Assembly (NCBI GenBank): GCA_024347015.1
Contig: AP024889.1
Span: 372,001 to 436,000 of the forward strand
Reading direction: 5' to 3'
Source of the DNA: Vibrio pectenicida
GTDB lineage: Bacteria > Pseudomonadota > Gammaproteobacteria > Enterobacterales > Vibrionaceae
Length of the DNA stretch: 64,000 nt
Position numbers and translations under genes: made by a program
Notes under the pieces: generated by a model
Seen by the model: the letters and a program-made list of their open reading frames with translations, nothing else
Told to the model about the DNA's origin: nothing
The model's database searches: none
Shown here: positions 9,690 to 18,223 of the stretch, in pieces
How the letters are laid out: each line of letters starts with the position of its first letter
How positions within the stretch are numbered: the first letter of the stretch is position 1

Positions 9690-10367
9690 TTAGGACAGCA
9701 TATGCTGATTTGCCCAAGCAATTGCCTGCACCCTATTTTTGACTGATAGCTTTTTAAATATTTGATATAGATGAGATTTAACCGTAAATTCGCTGATAAA
9801 CAGATCATCCGCAATTTGCATATTTGAAGCGCCTGTTTTTAGGCACCTTAGAATTTGAATCTCACGAGAGGTCAGATCAACAGTAGCGGGAGATGTTTGG
9901 CTCAATACTACATGGCGATAGTAGTGAATAAGTTGTGCGGTAACTTTGCGGGGTAGCCAATTTTCACTATTGATAACTTCTTCGCACCCTCGAGCGATCG
10001 ATTCTATGGACTCGTGGCGATAAAACAATGCTTTTATATTGCCAAAACACAGCAACTCTTCGGTTGTTAATCGTTTTTCGACATTAAATAAAATGGTTTC
10101 AAATATCTTGTTCGACAAAGGTAGATCGCGGATTTGGTTGTGGAGTGATTGATAATACTGATGATCTATCATAAGTATTTTATGTTTGTGTAACTGCATC
10201 GCATACATTAGGTCACTAGGCTCGATGCGGGGAATGTCAATGCATATCTTTTTTTGAATGCGTTCGATAATAGGGTCGTTTTGCTTTTTTTTCTCAGTTA
10301 GAAAATAAATAGTCCGAGCGTAAATATTTTTTGTCATAAGGCTTGATGTTATGTGTAATTGAGACAT
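9690..10367 (-). CDS. qstR: LuxR/VpsT-type regulator QstR
   Basis: This 225-residue protein ends in a LuxR-type helix-turn-helix (LTSREIQILRCLKTGASN through ISEFTVKSHLYQIFKKL, about residues 158-205). Its N-terminal receiver-like region lacks a clear phosphoacceptor arrangement, as in the VpsT/CsgD group. Its position, immediately upstream of divergent ssb and beside galU, is that of V. cholerae QstR, which links quorum sensing and chitin/TfoX signals to competence genes. I assign the name from position plus domain type. ATG 10367 is used; ATG 10337 is an alternative, and neither has a strong ribosome site. A promoter and a perfect dyad lie just upstream. Confidence 0.8.
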   Translation of the reverse strand: MSQLHITSSLMTKNIYARTIYFLTEKKKQNDPIIERIQKKICIDIPRIEPSDLMYAMQLHKHKILMIDHQYYQSLHNQIRDLPLSNKIFETILFNVEKRLTTEELLCFGNIKALFYRHESIESIARGCEEVINSENWLPRKVTAQLIHYYRHVVLSQTSPATVDLTSREIQILRCLKTGASNMQIADDLFISEFTVKSHLYQIFKKLSVKNRVQAIAWANQHMLS

Positions 10368-10392
10368 ATGAGCAGAGTGAAGGAGAAAGACT

Positions 10393-10408
10393 TAGAGTTC
10401 CAACTCTA
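10393..10408. promoter_or_regulatory. Perfect dyad at the predicted qstR transcription start
   Basis: TAGAGTT-CC-AACTCTA is a perfect 7-bp inverted repeat with a 2-nt centre. It begins directly after the predicted qstR -10 box, where an operator or a 5'-terminal RNA hairpin would sit. I do not recognise it as a HapR or CRP site. Confidence 0.5.
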
Positions 10409-10437
10409 GTTATAATATTGCGTTTAGTTTCATACAA
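10409..10437 (-). promoter_or_regulatory. Predicted promoter of qstR
   Basis: On the minus strand TTGTAT (10432-10437), a 17-nt spacer and TATAAC (10409-10414) lie about 42 bp upstream of ATG 10367. Confidence 0.55.
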
Positions 10438-10607
10438 ATAAGTAAGTTTTAGATCTATCAGTCACGTAATGACAGGTATTTACTCTAAAATAGTGTGTAG
10501 GCAGTGACTGAAGGGAGTCATTGTGAGGATTGCAATTTGTTCACGGACTAAAGCGTGTTATCCTTGTGGGCTATTGTGTTAATGAATGAATTTAGACGGA
10601 GCGAATC

Positions 10608-11156
10608 ATGGCGAGCCGTGGAGTCAACAAAGTTATTTTAGTCGGTAATCTGGGTTCTGACCCAGAAGTGCGTTATATGCCAAGTGGTGGCGCTGTTGCG
10701 AACATTACGATTGCAACATCTGAGAGTTGGCGCGATAAATCCACAGGCGAACAGCGTGAAAAAACAGAATGGCATCGAGTATCTTTGTTTGGTAAATTAG
10801 CTGAAGTTGCTGGTGAGTATTTGCGTAAAGGCTCTCAAGTCTATATTGAAGGGCAATTGCAGACTCGTAAGTGGCAAGATCAGAGTGGCCAAGACCGTTA
10901 TTCAACGGAAGTGGTTGTACAAGGTTTTAATGGTGTAATGCAAATGCTGGGTGGTCGTGCTCAAGGCGGTGCACCTGCTCAAGCGATGGGTCAGCCTCAG
11001 CAGCAAGGAAGTTGGGGGCAACCTCAGCAGCCGGCTATGCAGCAAAATCAGCCACCTCAAGCACAACAGAACTATTCACAGCCCCAACAACAAAATCCAA
11101 GTCAGCCTCAATATAATGAGCCGCCAATGGATTTTGATGACGACATCCCATTCTAA
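10608..11156 (+). CDS. ssb: Single-stranded DNA-binding protein
   Basis: The protein (182 residues) has an N-terminal OB fold ([16 protein letters not shown], with EKTEWHRV and [15 protein letters not shown]), a Gln/Pro-rich flexible linker from about residue 118, and the acidic DDDIPF tip that recruits repair and replication partners. It coats single-stranded DNA in replication, recombination and transformation. A GGAG ribosome site precedes ATG 10608. A strong terminator follows. It is divergent from qstR across a 240-bp gap, and I saw no LexA box there. Confidence 0.97.
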   Translation: MASRGVNKVILVGNLGSDPEVRYMPSGGAVANITIATSESWRDKSTGEQREKTEWHRVSLFGKLAEVAGEYLRKGSQVYIEGQLQTRKWQDQSGQDRYSTEVVVQGFNGVMQMLGGRAQGGAPAQAMGQPQQQGSWGQPQQPAMQQNQPPQAQQNYSQPQQQNPSQPQYNEPPMDFDDDIPF

Positions 11157-11170
11157 CTCATTGAGTCTTG

Positions 11171-11200
11171 AAAAAAGCCGCGAATTTCGCGGCCTTTTTA
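11171..11200 (+). terminator. Intrinsic terminator of ssb
   Basis: A-rich lead, stem GCCGCGA / TCGCGGC with a 3-nt loop, then CTTTTTAT. Confidence 0.85.
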
Positions 11201-11309
11201 TATAGTTAAAACAATAAACTTGCCAGCGAGTAACTCCATCTGTTATTTGTGTTTAATTGATGATTAGAGTCTTGGATATTTTACTTCCATGAAAAGGAAT
11301 TCATTACCT

Positions 11310-13325
11310 ATGAGGTATACACCTACCTTAAAGCTAAGCACTCGTCTGGTTGCTTTTGTTACGCTAATTGTCATTAGTGCGATGTTTATCCTATTTCTAG
11401 GTGGAACCCTCTCATTTAAGCGTTTGGGGCAAGAGTATCTCGAGCATTCATTACAAGGTATTGTTGAGGTTTTAGATAAGGAAATGGAAGATCCAGAGGC
11501 AGCTGACTCTCTACAGCGCTGGATGCCTAAAATGCTACGAGCCTCGAATATTATTGAAATGGAGCTTTTATCTGCTAACGGTATTATTTACCGCTATAAA
11601 GATACCTCGTCAACTATTGAGCAAGCTTTACTTTATGATGCTGTATATCAATTGAAGCGCAACCCCGATTATCGTCTCCATTTTCGAGCTGTTCCTCCAT
11701 ACATCGGCTATGGGTATTCTCTTGAAGCTTTGTGGTCTATAACTTTGGCTGTAATTCTGATCGTATTTTGTCTCATGCGTGGTGTGAAATGGTTAAAAGA
11801 ACAGTTAGAGGGGTCGGAGCTGCTTGAAGAGCGAGGCAGAATGATTCTAGCAGGCCGAGTGGAAGCGTATGCAAAAGGGGATATTAAAGAGTGGCCATAT
11901 ACCGCAAGTGAGGCTTTAGACAGCTTAATTGAGGAGTTACAGGATGCTCGTCAAGAGCGAAGCCGTTTTGATACGTTTATCCGAACGCAAACTTTTTTGG
12001 ATCAGCTCACAGGTACTGCTAATCGTGTGTTGTTTGACAGTAAATTAGAAGCAGCCTTGTCTGAACAAGGATCTCATGGCGGTGTATTGTTGTTGCGTAT
12101 TGACGATTGGGAGCAATTAAGGGAAGAGTCAGGTAAGCAAGCGGCAGATGATTTTGTCATTAGCGTGGGTGAAAGCCTAAATAATATTATTCAACGTTAT
12201 CCTGACGTAATTCTTTCACGGTATTATGGGTCTGATTTTGCTATTTTTGCTCCTCATTTGAGCGGTGCAGATGTATCAAAAATAGCCTTAAGTAGCCTTA
12301 ATCAGTTAACTAAACTGCAAACTCCTGCTCCACTAGAAAAAGATAACTGGATACATATTGGCATTACTATGTATCGGGAAGGAGAAATTCAGGAGCGCAT
12401 ACTGGGTGAGGCGGAAACTGCGCTAAAAAGTGCCCAGTTACAGAGAGTCAATACATGGAACAAGTTTAAGAAGCACCAATACCATGATGAGGAGCGCGGT
12501 AATGTTCGCTGGCGAACTTTATTTGATCTGACTATTCACACCGATAAATTGGTTATTTATTACCAGCCTTGTTATACCTTTGATTCTCATAAAGAAAGAT
12601 CACTTGATCATAATGAAATTTTTGTCAGATTAAATGAACCTGATAAGGGACTTATTAAAGCTTCGCGATTTAACTCGGCTATTGAGTCTGTTGGGTATGA
12701 AGCGGTATTAGATCGTGCGGTATTTTCTGCGTTGATTAAATTCCTAAAAGTATCACCAGTGGGAATGTGTTACGCTGTTAATATTCATGTAGTTCCATTT
12801 GCTGATAGAAGTTATCTGAAATGGTTTCAGTATGAACTACTACAATTAACATCAGGACAAAGAAAGCAGTTAGTGTTTGAATTTGCTGAGGCAAGACTTG
12901 TTAAGCATTTAGATTATATGAGGCCAGTGATAAAAATGCTTGCTGGATTAGGTTGTCGAATAGCTGTTGGACAGGCTGGGAGAGCCATTGTGAGTACTCA
13001 CTATTTGAAAGATCTTCCTGTTGATTTTCTAAAGTTACATAGAAGCTTAGTAAAGCAAATCGATCAGCGTGATGAAAACCAACTTTTTGTTCGAAGCTTA
13101 TTGGGAGCGAGTGAAGGATTAAAAACACAAGTTATTGCGGTTGGGGTGGATAACAAGCAAGAATTCAAAACCATGATACATTTGGGGGTACAAGGTGTTC
13201 AAGGTCGATATTTTCAACCTGAGCAGCAGTTGTTACCAAAATCAGAACCAGATAAAAAAGCAATGACGGCCAGTCAAGTTCGTATTGGACGTCGTAACCG
13301 ATGGCGAAAAGTTAGTGGTAAATGA
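11310..13325 (+). CDS. csrD: CsrD/MshH, degenerate GGDEF-EAL regulator of Csr small RNA turnover
   Basis: This inner-membrane protein (671 residues) has two membrane segments (about residues 12-34 and 133-153), a HAMP-like stretch, then GGDEF and EAL domains that are both degenerate. The GGDEF position reads YYGSDF and the EAL position reads IFVRLN, so neither cyclase nor phosphodiesterase activity is expected. E. coli CsrD targets CsrB/CsrC for RNase E decay; the Vibrio homologue is called MshH because it heads the MSHA locus. ATG 11310 is preferred over ATG 11289 because AAGGA lies upstream of it. The stop overlaps the mshI start (ATGA). Confidence 0.88.
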   Translation: MRYTPTLKLSTRLVAFVTLIVISAMFILFLGGTLSFKRLGQEYLEHSLQGIVEVLDKEMEDPEAADSLQRWMPKMLRASNIIEMELLSANGIIYRYKDTSSTIEQALLYDAVYQLKRNPDYRLHFRAVPPYIGYGYSLEALWSITLAVILIVFCLMRGVKWLKEQLEGSELLEERGRMILAGRVEAYAKGDIKEWPYTASEALDSLIEELQDARQERSRFDTFIRTQTFLDQLTGTANRVLFDSKLEAALSEQGSHGGVLLLRIDDWEQLREESGKQAADDFVISVGESLNNIIQRYPDVILSRYYGSDFAIFAPHLSGADVSKIALSSLNQLTKLQTPAPLEKDNWIHIGITMYREGEIQERILGEAETALKSAQLQRVNTWNKFKKHQYHDEERGNVRWRTLFDLTIHTDKLVIYYQPCYTFDSHKERSLDHNEIFVRLNEPDKGLIKASRFNSAIESVGYEAVLDRAVFSALIKFLKVSPVGMCYAVNIHVVPFADRSYLKWFQYELLQLTSGQRKQLVFEFAEARLVKHLDYMRPVIKMLAGLGCRIAVGQAGRAIVSTHYLKDLPVDFLKLHRSLVKQIDQRDENQLFVRSLLGASEGLKTQVIAVGVDNKQEFKTMIHLGVQGVQGRYFQPEQQLLPKSEPDKKAMTASQVRIGRRNRWRKVSGK

Positions 13326-14761
13326 ACATTCAGTCTTTGATCGGAAAGTTTAAACGCAACAATCAGGCTCGTAATACCCTGACGGTTGTGATCCAACCTA
13401 GTGAACTGTATTTTTCTCAGTTAACTGGTGTTGATATTCCCTCTAAAGTATCAGTTGAGGATGGCTCATGGCAAGGCACTCTGCGCCGTTGCCTTGATGA
13501 TATCGAGCTTTCCCATCTGACACTTGATGTCGTCCTTAATTCAAAGCTCTATCAGACATATCAAATTGAAAAGCCAAATATACCACCAACAGAATTGAGT
13601 GGTGCTTTGCCTTTTCTGCTCAAAGACCTCATCAGTGAAAAAGTGACTGATATTATTGCTGATTCTGCAGAACTGCCTGGTGGAAATAAACTCCAAGTCT
13701 ATGTGGTGGTAAAGAGCCTCATTATTGAGTTACAGCAAATGCTTTTAACATTGGATGTCCAGCTTGGCCGTGTGCTGGTTGAAGATGAGGTTTGGGGTGT
13801 TTCAGCGGCAGAGCTTGGCAGCTTTTTGCTATTGCAGCGCAGCAAGCAACGTAGTTTTCGAGTTAGTGCATTTGTTGAGCATCATTGTGCTTTTCAACGA
13901 ACCATGCGAGGTATTGCGTCACCATTAACTGGTGTTGCCACAAGTATCCTACAGCTTGATGGTATTGCTCTTGAGCTGCAACGTTCGATTGATTATCTAT
14001 CGTCACAATTGAGAGGCAGCTCTCTGCACAAGATGAAAGTTTGTTGTGATGAAGAAGAGCTGCAAGAGTTAGTTGAAGCATTAAACGAGCGCCTTAATGT
14101 CAGCGTGGCAAGCTTAACAGAGGAGCAATGTGATTCAGGAGAGGTGCTGATAAAATTTGTGTCTCACTTGAGTGCAAATGCGATTAACCTCTACCCAGAC
14201 TCGATTAAACCGAAAACAGAGCATTTAACGCTAGCAAATATTGCAATAGGTTGGGCGGCAGTAGGTGGTTTCTTGCTCACAATGTTTGGTTACCTCTATT
14301 TTCAACATACCCAATTAAACAATGAACTGCAACACTATGCTAAACAGCAGCAACAAGCAGAGCAAAAGCTAGCAGAGTTCAACAAGCGCCTCGTAAAGCA
14401 TAAGCCATCAGCGGCAAAAATAGCTGCCGTCGAAAGGCTTAAAGCTGATATTCAAGGTACGCGTGCTTCATTAAAAGCCGTGGCTGAGTTTGATAAATCT
14501 CAGCAGATGGGATATTCCGGTGTGATGAAAGCATTGGCAAAGTTAGGCCGGCAGGATATATCTCTTAACAGCATTTTTATTGATGCGAACACTATGGATT
14601 TACAAGGTTTGGCACGTGAACCTAAAGCCATTCCTAACTGGGTTAGCCAGTTTCAATCTGATATTAACCTTGTGGGGCGCACCTTTGAGCAATTGCGTAT
14701 CGGACGCAATGATCAAGATATAGTTACTTTCGAGCTTATCACTCAACGGGAGAATAAGTGA
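13322..14761 (+). CDS. mshI: MSHA pilus assembly protein MshI (PilM/PilN-like)
   Basis: First gene of the MSHA machine (479 residues). The N-terminal half resembles the cytoplasmic actin-like PilM/GspL fold. A single membrane segment (WAAVGGFLLTMFGYLYF, about residues 311-329) is followed by a coiled-coil Gln/Lys-rich stretch and a small periplasmic domain, the PilN/GspL pattern. It probably joins the cytoplasmic ATPase to the periplasmic alignment complex. Its ATG overlaps the csrD stop by 4 nt, and its stop touches the mshJ ATG, so translational coupling is likely. Assignment rests mainly on gene order, supported by the topology. Confidence 0.88.
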   Translation: MNIQSLIGKFKRNNQARNTLTVVIQPSELYFSQLTGVDIPSKVSVEDGSWQGTLRRCLDDIELSHLTLDVVLNSKLYQTYQIEKPNIPPTELSGALPFLLKDLISEKVTDIIADSAELPGGNKLQVYVVVKSLIIELQQMLLTLDVQLGRVLVEDEVWGVSAAELGSFLLLQRSKQRSFRVSAFVEHHCAFQRTMRGIASPLTGVATSILQLDGIALELQRSIDYLSSQLRGSSLHKMKVCCDEEELQELVEALNERLNVSVASLTEEQCDSGEVLIKFVSHLSANAINLYPDSIKPKTEHLTLANIAIGWAAVGGFLLTMFGYLYFQHTQLNNELQHYAKQQQQAEQKLAEFNKRLVKHKPSAAKIAAVERLKADIQGTRASLKAVAEFDKSQQMGYSGVMKALAKLGRQDISLNSIFIDANTMDLQGLAREPKAIPNWVSQFQSDINLVGRTFEQLRIGRNDQDIVTFELITQRENK

Positions 14762-15411
14762 TGAATCGAATATGGAATCAACTAGATAATAGATTTAGCA
14801 CACTGAACCAAAGAGAAAAGCTTCTCTTAGCCATATGTGGTTTGGTCGTGATTGCTCTCACTATGTTGGCATGGCTTATCGAGCCTGTAGTTAAATCGAA
14901 TCAGGAACTCACGCGGCAAGTAGGCTTAACCTCACAAAATCTTCAAAGCTTAGAAGCAGATATATTGGTAGTTACTGCTAAGCTAAAAAAAGATCCTAAT
15001 GAAAATTTAAACATAGAGTATAAGAAATTACTTACTGAGAGTCAGCGGTTGTCTGAAAAGTTGGCTCTGATGATAGAGAGTTTTATTTCACCAAGTTTGA
15101 TGGCGGAGTTGCTAGAAGGTGTTTTAGCAGAAACCCAAGGCCTTAAATTGGTTCTATTAGAGTCGCTAAAGGCTCAGCCGATTGTGGGAGAAGTAGACAA
15201 CCAAGCTCAAACAGAGTATTACGTGCACCCTGTGAAGATAGAACTAACAGGTAGTTATTTTTCAATTCTGAGCTATCTGAAAACGTTGGAATCTATGCCA
15301 GTTCATTACTACTGGAGAAGCTTTAGCTACAAAGTAGAGAACTATCCAAATGCACGAGTGATTCTTGAAGTATATACCTTGGGAACAAGGCAGGAGTTTA
15401 TTGGTGGTTAG
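14761..15411 (+). CDS. mshJ: MSHA pilus assembly protein MshJ (PilO/GspM-like)
   Basis: This bitopic protein (216 residues) has a short cytoplasmic start, one membrane segment (LLLAICGLVVIALTMLAWLI, about residues 20-39), a coiled coil, and a C-terminal ferredoxin-like periplasmic domain (ELTGSYFSILSYLKTLES), as in PilO and GspM. It should form the periplasmic alignment complex with MshI and MshK. ATG 14761 is chosen with GGGAG 8 nt upstream; the in-frame GTG at 14758 is an alternative. It overlaps mshK by 8 nt. Confidence 0.87.
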   Translation: MNRIWNQLDNRFSTLNQREKLLLAICGLVVIALTMLAWLIEPVVKSNQELTRQVGLTSQNLQSLEADILVVTAKLKKDPNENLNIEYKKLLTESQRLSEKLALMIESFISPSLMAELLEGVLAETQGLKLVLLESLKAQPIVGEVDNQAQTEYYVHPVKIELTGSYFSILSYLKTLESMPVHYYWRSFSYKVENYPNARVILEVYTLGTRQEFIGG

Positions 15412-15727
15412 AGTATTGTGTGCTGTATTTTTGGTCTATTCATCTTTGGGAAATACCTCTCAAGACCCAACAGCGCCATTGGGTTGGCAAAAGCCTGAGA
15501 CAACTGAATTCAGTAATAAGAAGGTGCAGCAGCCACTACCTAAATTACAAAGTATTGTTTGTCTTAGCAATGATCAATGCCAAGCGGTATTGAGTGGCAA
15601 TGTTGTTCTTGTCGGCGAATTGGTCAATGGCTTTAAAGTCAGCCGCATAGAGCCTCAAATGGTTACACTTTCACGAGGGAGTAAGCAATGGAAACTCGAA
15701 CTTTTTACTCTGGATATTAAACATTAA
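15404..15727 (+). CDS. mshK: MSHA pilus assembly protein MshK (PilP-like)
   Basis: A small exported protein (107 residues) with an N-terminal hydrophobic signal (VRVLCAVFLVYSSLG) and a conserved C-terminal core with CLSNDQC and GELVNGFKVSRIEP, similar in size and role to the PilP/GspC homology region that contacts the secretin. I place the start at GTG 15404 because AGGAG (15392-15396) is 7 nt upstream; TTG 15401 is possible, and the longer TTG 15365 frame lies inside mshJ. The two cysteines (CLSNDQC) may form a disulfide. Confidence 0.83.
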   Translation: MVRVLCAVFLVYSSLGNTSQDPTAPLGWQKPETTEFSNKKVQQPLPKLQSIVCLSNDQCQAVLSGNVVLVGELVNGFKVSRIEPQMVTLSRGSKQWKLELFTLDIKH

Positions 15728-15742
15728 GGTAATTTGGATTAT

Positions 15743-17371
15743 ATGCGTAAGCTCGTTATAGCAGTTGTTGTTGCGTCATTAACTGGTTGTTCAATGGGGC
15801 ATCGCGAGCCGGTTGAAATAAAAGATACGCTCAACGAAGCGATCAATGAAAGTGGTGGTCACGGTTTACAGCAGCTGCCGCCTTCTGTTGAAGCTGATTT
15901 AATGCCGGAACTTGAACATGCAGGTTTAACAGAATCGAAAACTGTGAAACGCTTTCGAGTTCATGCTAATGAGGTTGACGCGAAAGCTTTTTTCACAAGC
16001 TTAGTCAAGGGAACAGAGTACAGTATGGCTTTGCACCCTGATGTGTCTGGCAGTATAACGGTAAACTTGTTAGATGTATCTTTAGATGAAGTCTTGTCTG
16101 TTATTCGCGATCTATATGGCTACCAAGTTGAGAAAAGCGGTAAGGTTATCCAGATATATCCAGCGGGGCTTAGAACGGTCACAATACCGGTTGATTACTT
16201 ACAATTTAAGCGTAGCGGGCGTTCCAATACAGTTATAACTACTGGGACTATCACCAATAGTGATTCTTCGAGTTCTTCTTCTAGTAGCTCGGATTCATCT
16301 ACCACTAGCTCTTCTTCTAACACTTCATCTAAAGGGGGAACGGAAATTGAAACCACCAGTGAAAGTGACTTTTGGCCACAGTTAGAACAAGCAGTCAGCC
16401 AGCTTATTGGTTCGGGTGAAGGTCAAAGTGTTGTGATAACTCCCCAAGCAGGGATCATCACAATTCGAGCTTTCCCTGATCAAATTCGCGAGGTACAAAA
16501 TTTTATTGGTATGTCTCAGCAAAGACTGCACCGGCAGGTGATTTTGGAAGCTAAAATTTTGGAAGTTACTTTAAGAGATGGTTATCAGCAGGGGATTGAT
16601 TGGTCAAAGGCCTTTACGTCTAGTGGAACTAATTACACTTTAGGTCAAGGAAGTCCAACGACCCCTGTGCCTGCCTTGCCGGGTTTAGACTCTATTGGCG
16701 CTTTGCTTGGAGGGCCTGGTAACCTAGTGATATCCAGTGGTAGCTTTGATGCTGTGATTAGTTTTATGTCCACACAAGGTGATCTTAATGTTCTATCTAG
16801 TCCGAGAGTGACGGCATCGAATAACCAAAAAGCAGTAATTAAAGTAGGAAACGACAGTTACTATGTGACAGATTTTTCCAGTAATACTAGTAGCGGAACG
16901 ACAGCCTCAAATACGTCGACAGACATAGAACTTACTCCATTTTTCTCTGGTATTTCCTTAGATGTTACGCCGCAAATAGACAATGATGGCAGTGTTTTAT
17001 TGCATGTACACCCTGCTGTGATTGACGTTAAAGAAGAGACCAAAGATATTACCAATGGTACTGATAAGGTAACTTTACCTGTCGCGACAAGCTCTATTCG
17101 TGAGTCTGATTCTGTAATAAGAGCTCGTGATGGTGATGTGGTTATAATTGGTGGCTTGATGAAATCAAACACGATTGATCAAACTTCAAAGGTTCCGTTT
17201 CTCGGCGATATACCAGGTCTTGGTTACTTGTTCCGTAACACGACTCAGTATACTGAAAAAACGGAACTTGTAATTTTGCTCAAGCCAACCATAGTTGGCG
17301 TTAACACTTGGCAAAAAGAACTTGAACGTTCCAGAGATTTGTTGGAAGAGTGGTTCCCTGATGAGCAGTAG
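15743..17371 (+). CDS. mshL: MSHA outer-membrane secretin MshL
   Basis: Secretin of the GspD/PilQ family (542 residues), the outer-membrane gate for the pilus. It starts with a lipoprotein signal ending in the lipobox LTGC (Cys about residue 17). An N-domain (SITVNLLDVSLDEVLSVI) and the C-terminal secretin domain (VLSSPRVTASNNQKAVIKVG; VIIGGLMK; VPFLGDIPGLGYLF; ELVILLKPTIV) follow. Between them, about residues 173-200, is a nearly pure Ser/Thr/Asp tract. ATG 15743 is used; the TTG 15734 frame adds three residues before the signal peptide. Confidence 0.95.
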   Translation: MRKLVIAVVVASLTGCSMGHREPVEIKDTLNEAINESGGHGLQQLPPSVEADLMPELEHAGLTESKTVKRFRVHANEVDAKAFFTSLVKGTEYSMALHPDVSGSITVNLLDVSLDEVLSVIRDLYGYQVEKSGKVIQIYPAGLRTVTIPVDYLQFKRSGRSNTVITTGTITNSDSSSSSSSSSDSSTTSSSSNTSSKGGTEIETTSESDFWPQLEQAVSQLIGSGEGQSVVITPQAGIITIRAFPDQIREVQNFIGMSQQRLHRQVILEAKILEVTLRDGYQQGIDWSKAFTSSGTNYTLGQGSPTTPVPALPGLDSIGALLGGPGNLVISSGSFDAVISFMSTQGDLNVLSSPRVTASNNQKAVIKVGNDSYYVTDFSSNTSSGTTASNTSTDIELTPFFSGISLDVTPQIDNDGSVLLHVHPAVIDVKEETKDITNGTDKVTLPVATSSIRESDSVIRARDGDVVIIGGLMKSNTIDQTSKVPFLGDIPGLGYLFRNTTQYTEKTELVILLKPTIVGVNTWQKELERSRDLLEEWFPDEQ

Positions 17372-17377
17372 TAGCTT

Positions 17378-18223
17378 ATGTATCTTGAGTATTTTGGTTT
17401 AACGCAATTTCCTTTTCATCTGACACCTAATACTGAATTATTTTTGGGTTTGGAGCCTCATTATGAGGCTATCCAAACGGTCTACTCTGCAATACAAATG
17501 GGAGAGGGCTTAATCAAAGTGACGGGGGAAGTCGGCACAGGTAAAACTATGGTGTGTCGAATTCTAGTCAATCAACTGGATGAAGAATTTCAGTTGGTTT
17601 ACTTACCTAACTCTGCTCTCAATGGTGATGGGTTACGTAGAGCGATTGCCACTGAGCTCGATGTGACAGTTTCTGACTCAACAACTTTGGTTGGTGATAT
17701 TCATACTAAACTTATACAACTGGCCCGAGCTGGTTCGCAGGTCGTGGTATTTGTTGATGAAGCTCAGGCTCTCAGCGACGAGGCGCTGGAGGTACTGCGT
17801 TTATTTGGTAATTTGGAAACTGAGCACAGTAAACTGTTACAAATAGTACTGTTTGGTCAACCCGAATTGGATAAGCGTCTAGAGCAGCATCACCTACGTC
17901 AGTTGAGACAGAGGGTTACCTTTAGTGCTCAGTTGAGAGGATTAACACTTTCTGAAGCAGTTGCTTATATTGATAATAGGCTTCAAAAATCTAATGCTGA
18001 GATAGATTTCTTTACTCTAGCTAATAAGAAAGCTATCTGGAAAGCGAGTCGCGGTATACCGAGGTTAATTAATCAAATATGCCACAAGTGTTTAGTACTA
18101 GCATGCAGTCAGGGGAGTGTGATGGTAAATAATCAGCATGTATTTAGTGCCATTCACGATACTTATGATAGTTGTAAACCAAGGTTTAAAAAACCACTTA
18201 TATGGGGGTGGGGTATATCATGA
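17378..18223 (+). CDS. mshM: MSHA ATPase MshM (ExeA/GspA-like)
   Basis: An AAA+ ATPase of the ExeA family (281 residues) with Walker A GEVGTGKTM near residue 50 and Walker B VVVFVDEAQAL near residue 125. The N-terminal MYLEYFGLTQFPFHLTPN box is typical of this family. ExeA-type proteins help place or assemble the secretin across peptidoglycan. It sits between the secretin gene and mshN, six bases after mshL, and overlaps mshN by 4 nt (ATGA). Confidence 0.92.
   Translation: MYLEYFGLTQFPFHLTPNTELFLGLEPHYEAIQTVYSAIQMGEGLIKVTGEVGTGKTMVCRILVNQLDEEFQLVYLPNSALNGDGLRRAIATELDVTVSDSTTLVGDIHTKLIQLARAGSQVVVFVDEAQALSDEALEVLRLFGNLETEHSKLLQIVLFGQPELDKRLEQHHLRQLRQRVTFSAQLRGLTLSEAVAYIDNRLQKSNAEIDFFTLANKKAIWKASRGIPRLINQICHKCLVLACSQGSVMVNNQHVFSAIHDTYDSCKPRFKKPLIWGWGIS

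Noticed and set aside
9608..9814. 68-codon minus-strand frame between galU and qstR
   Set aside because: It overlaps the 3' part of qstR in another frame, has no ribosome site and no recognisable domain.
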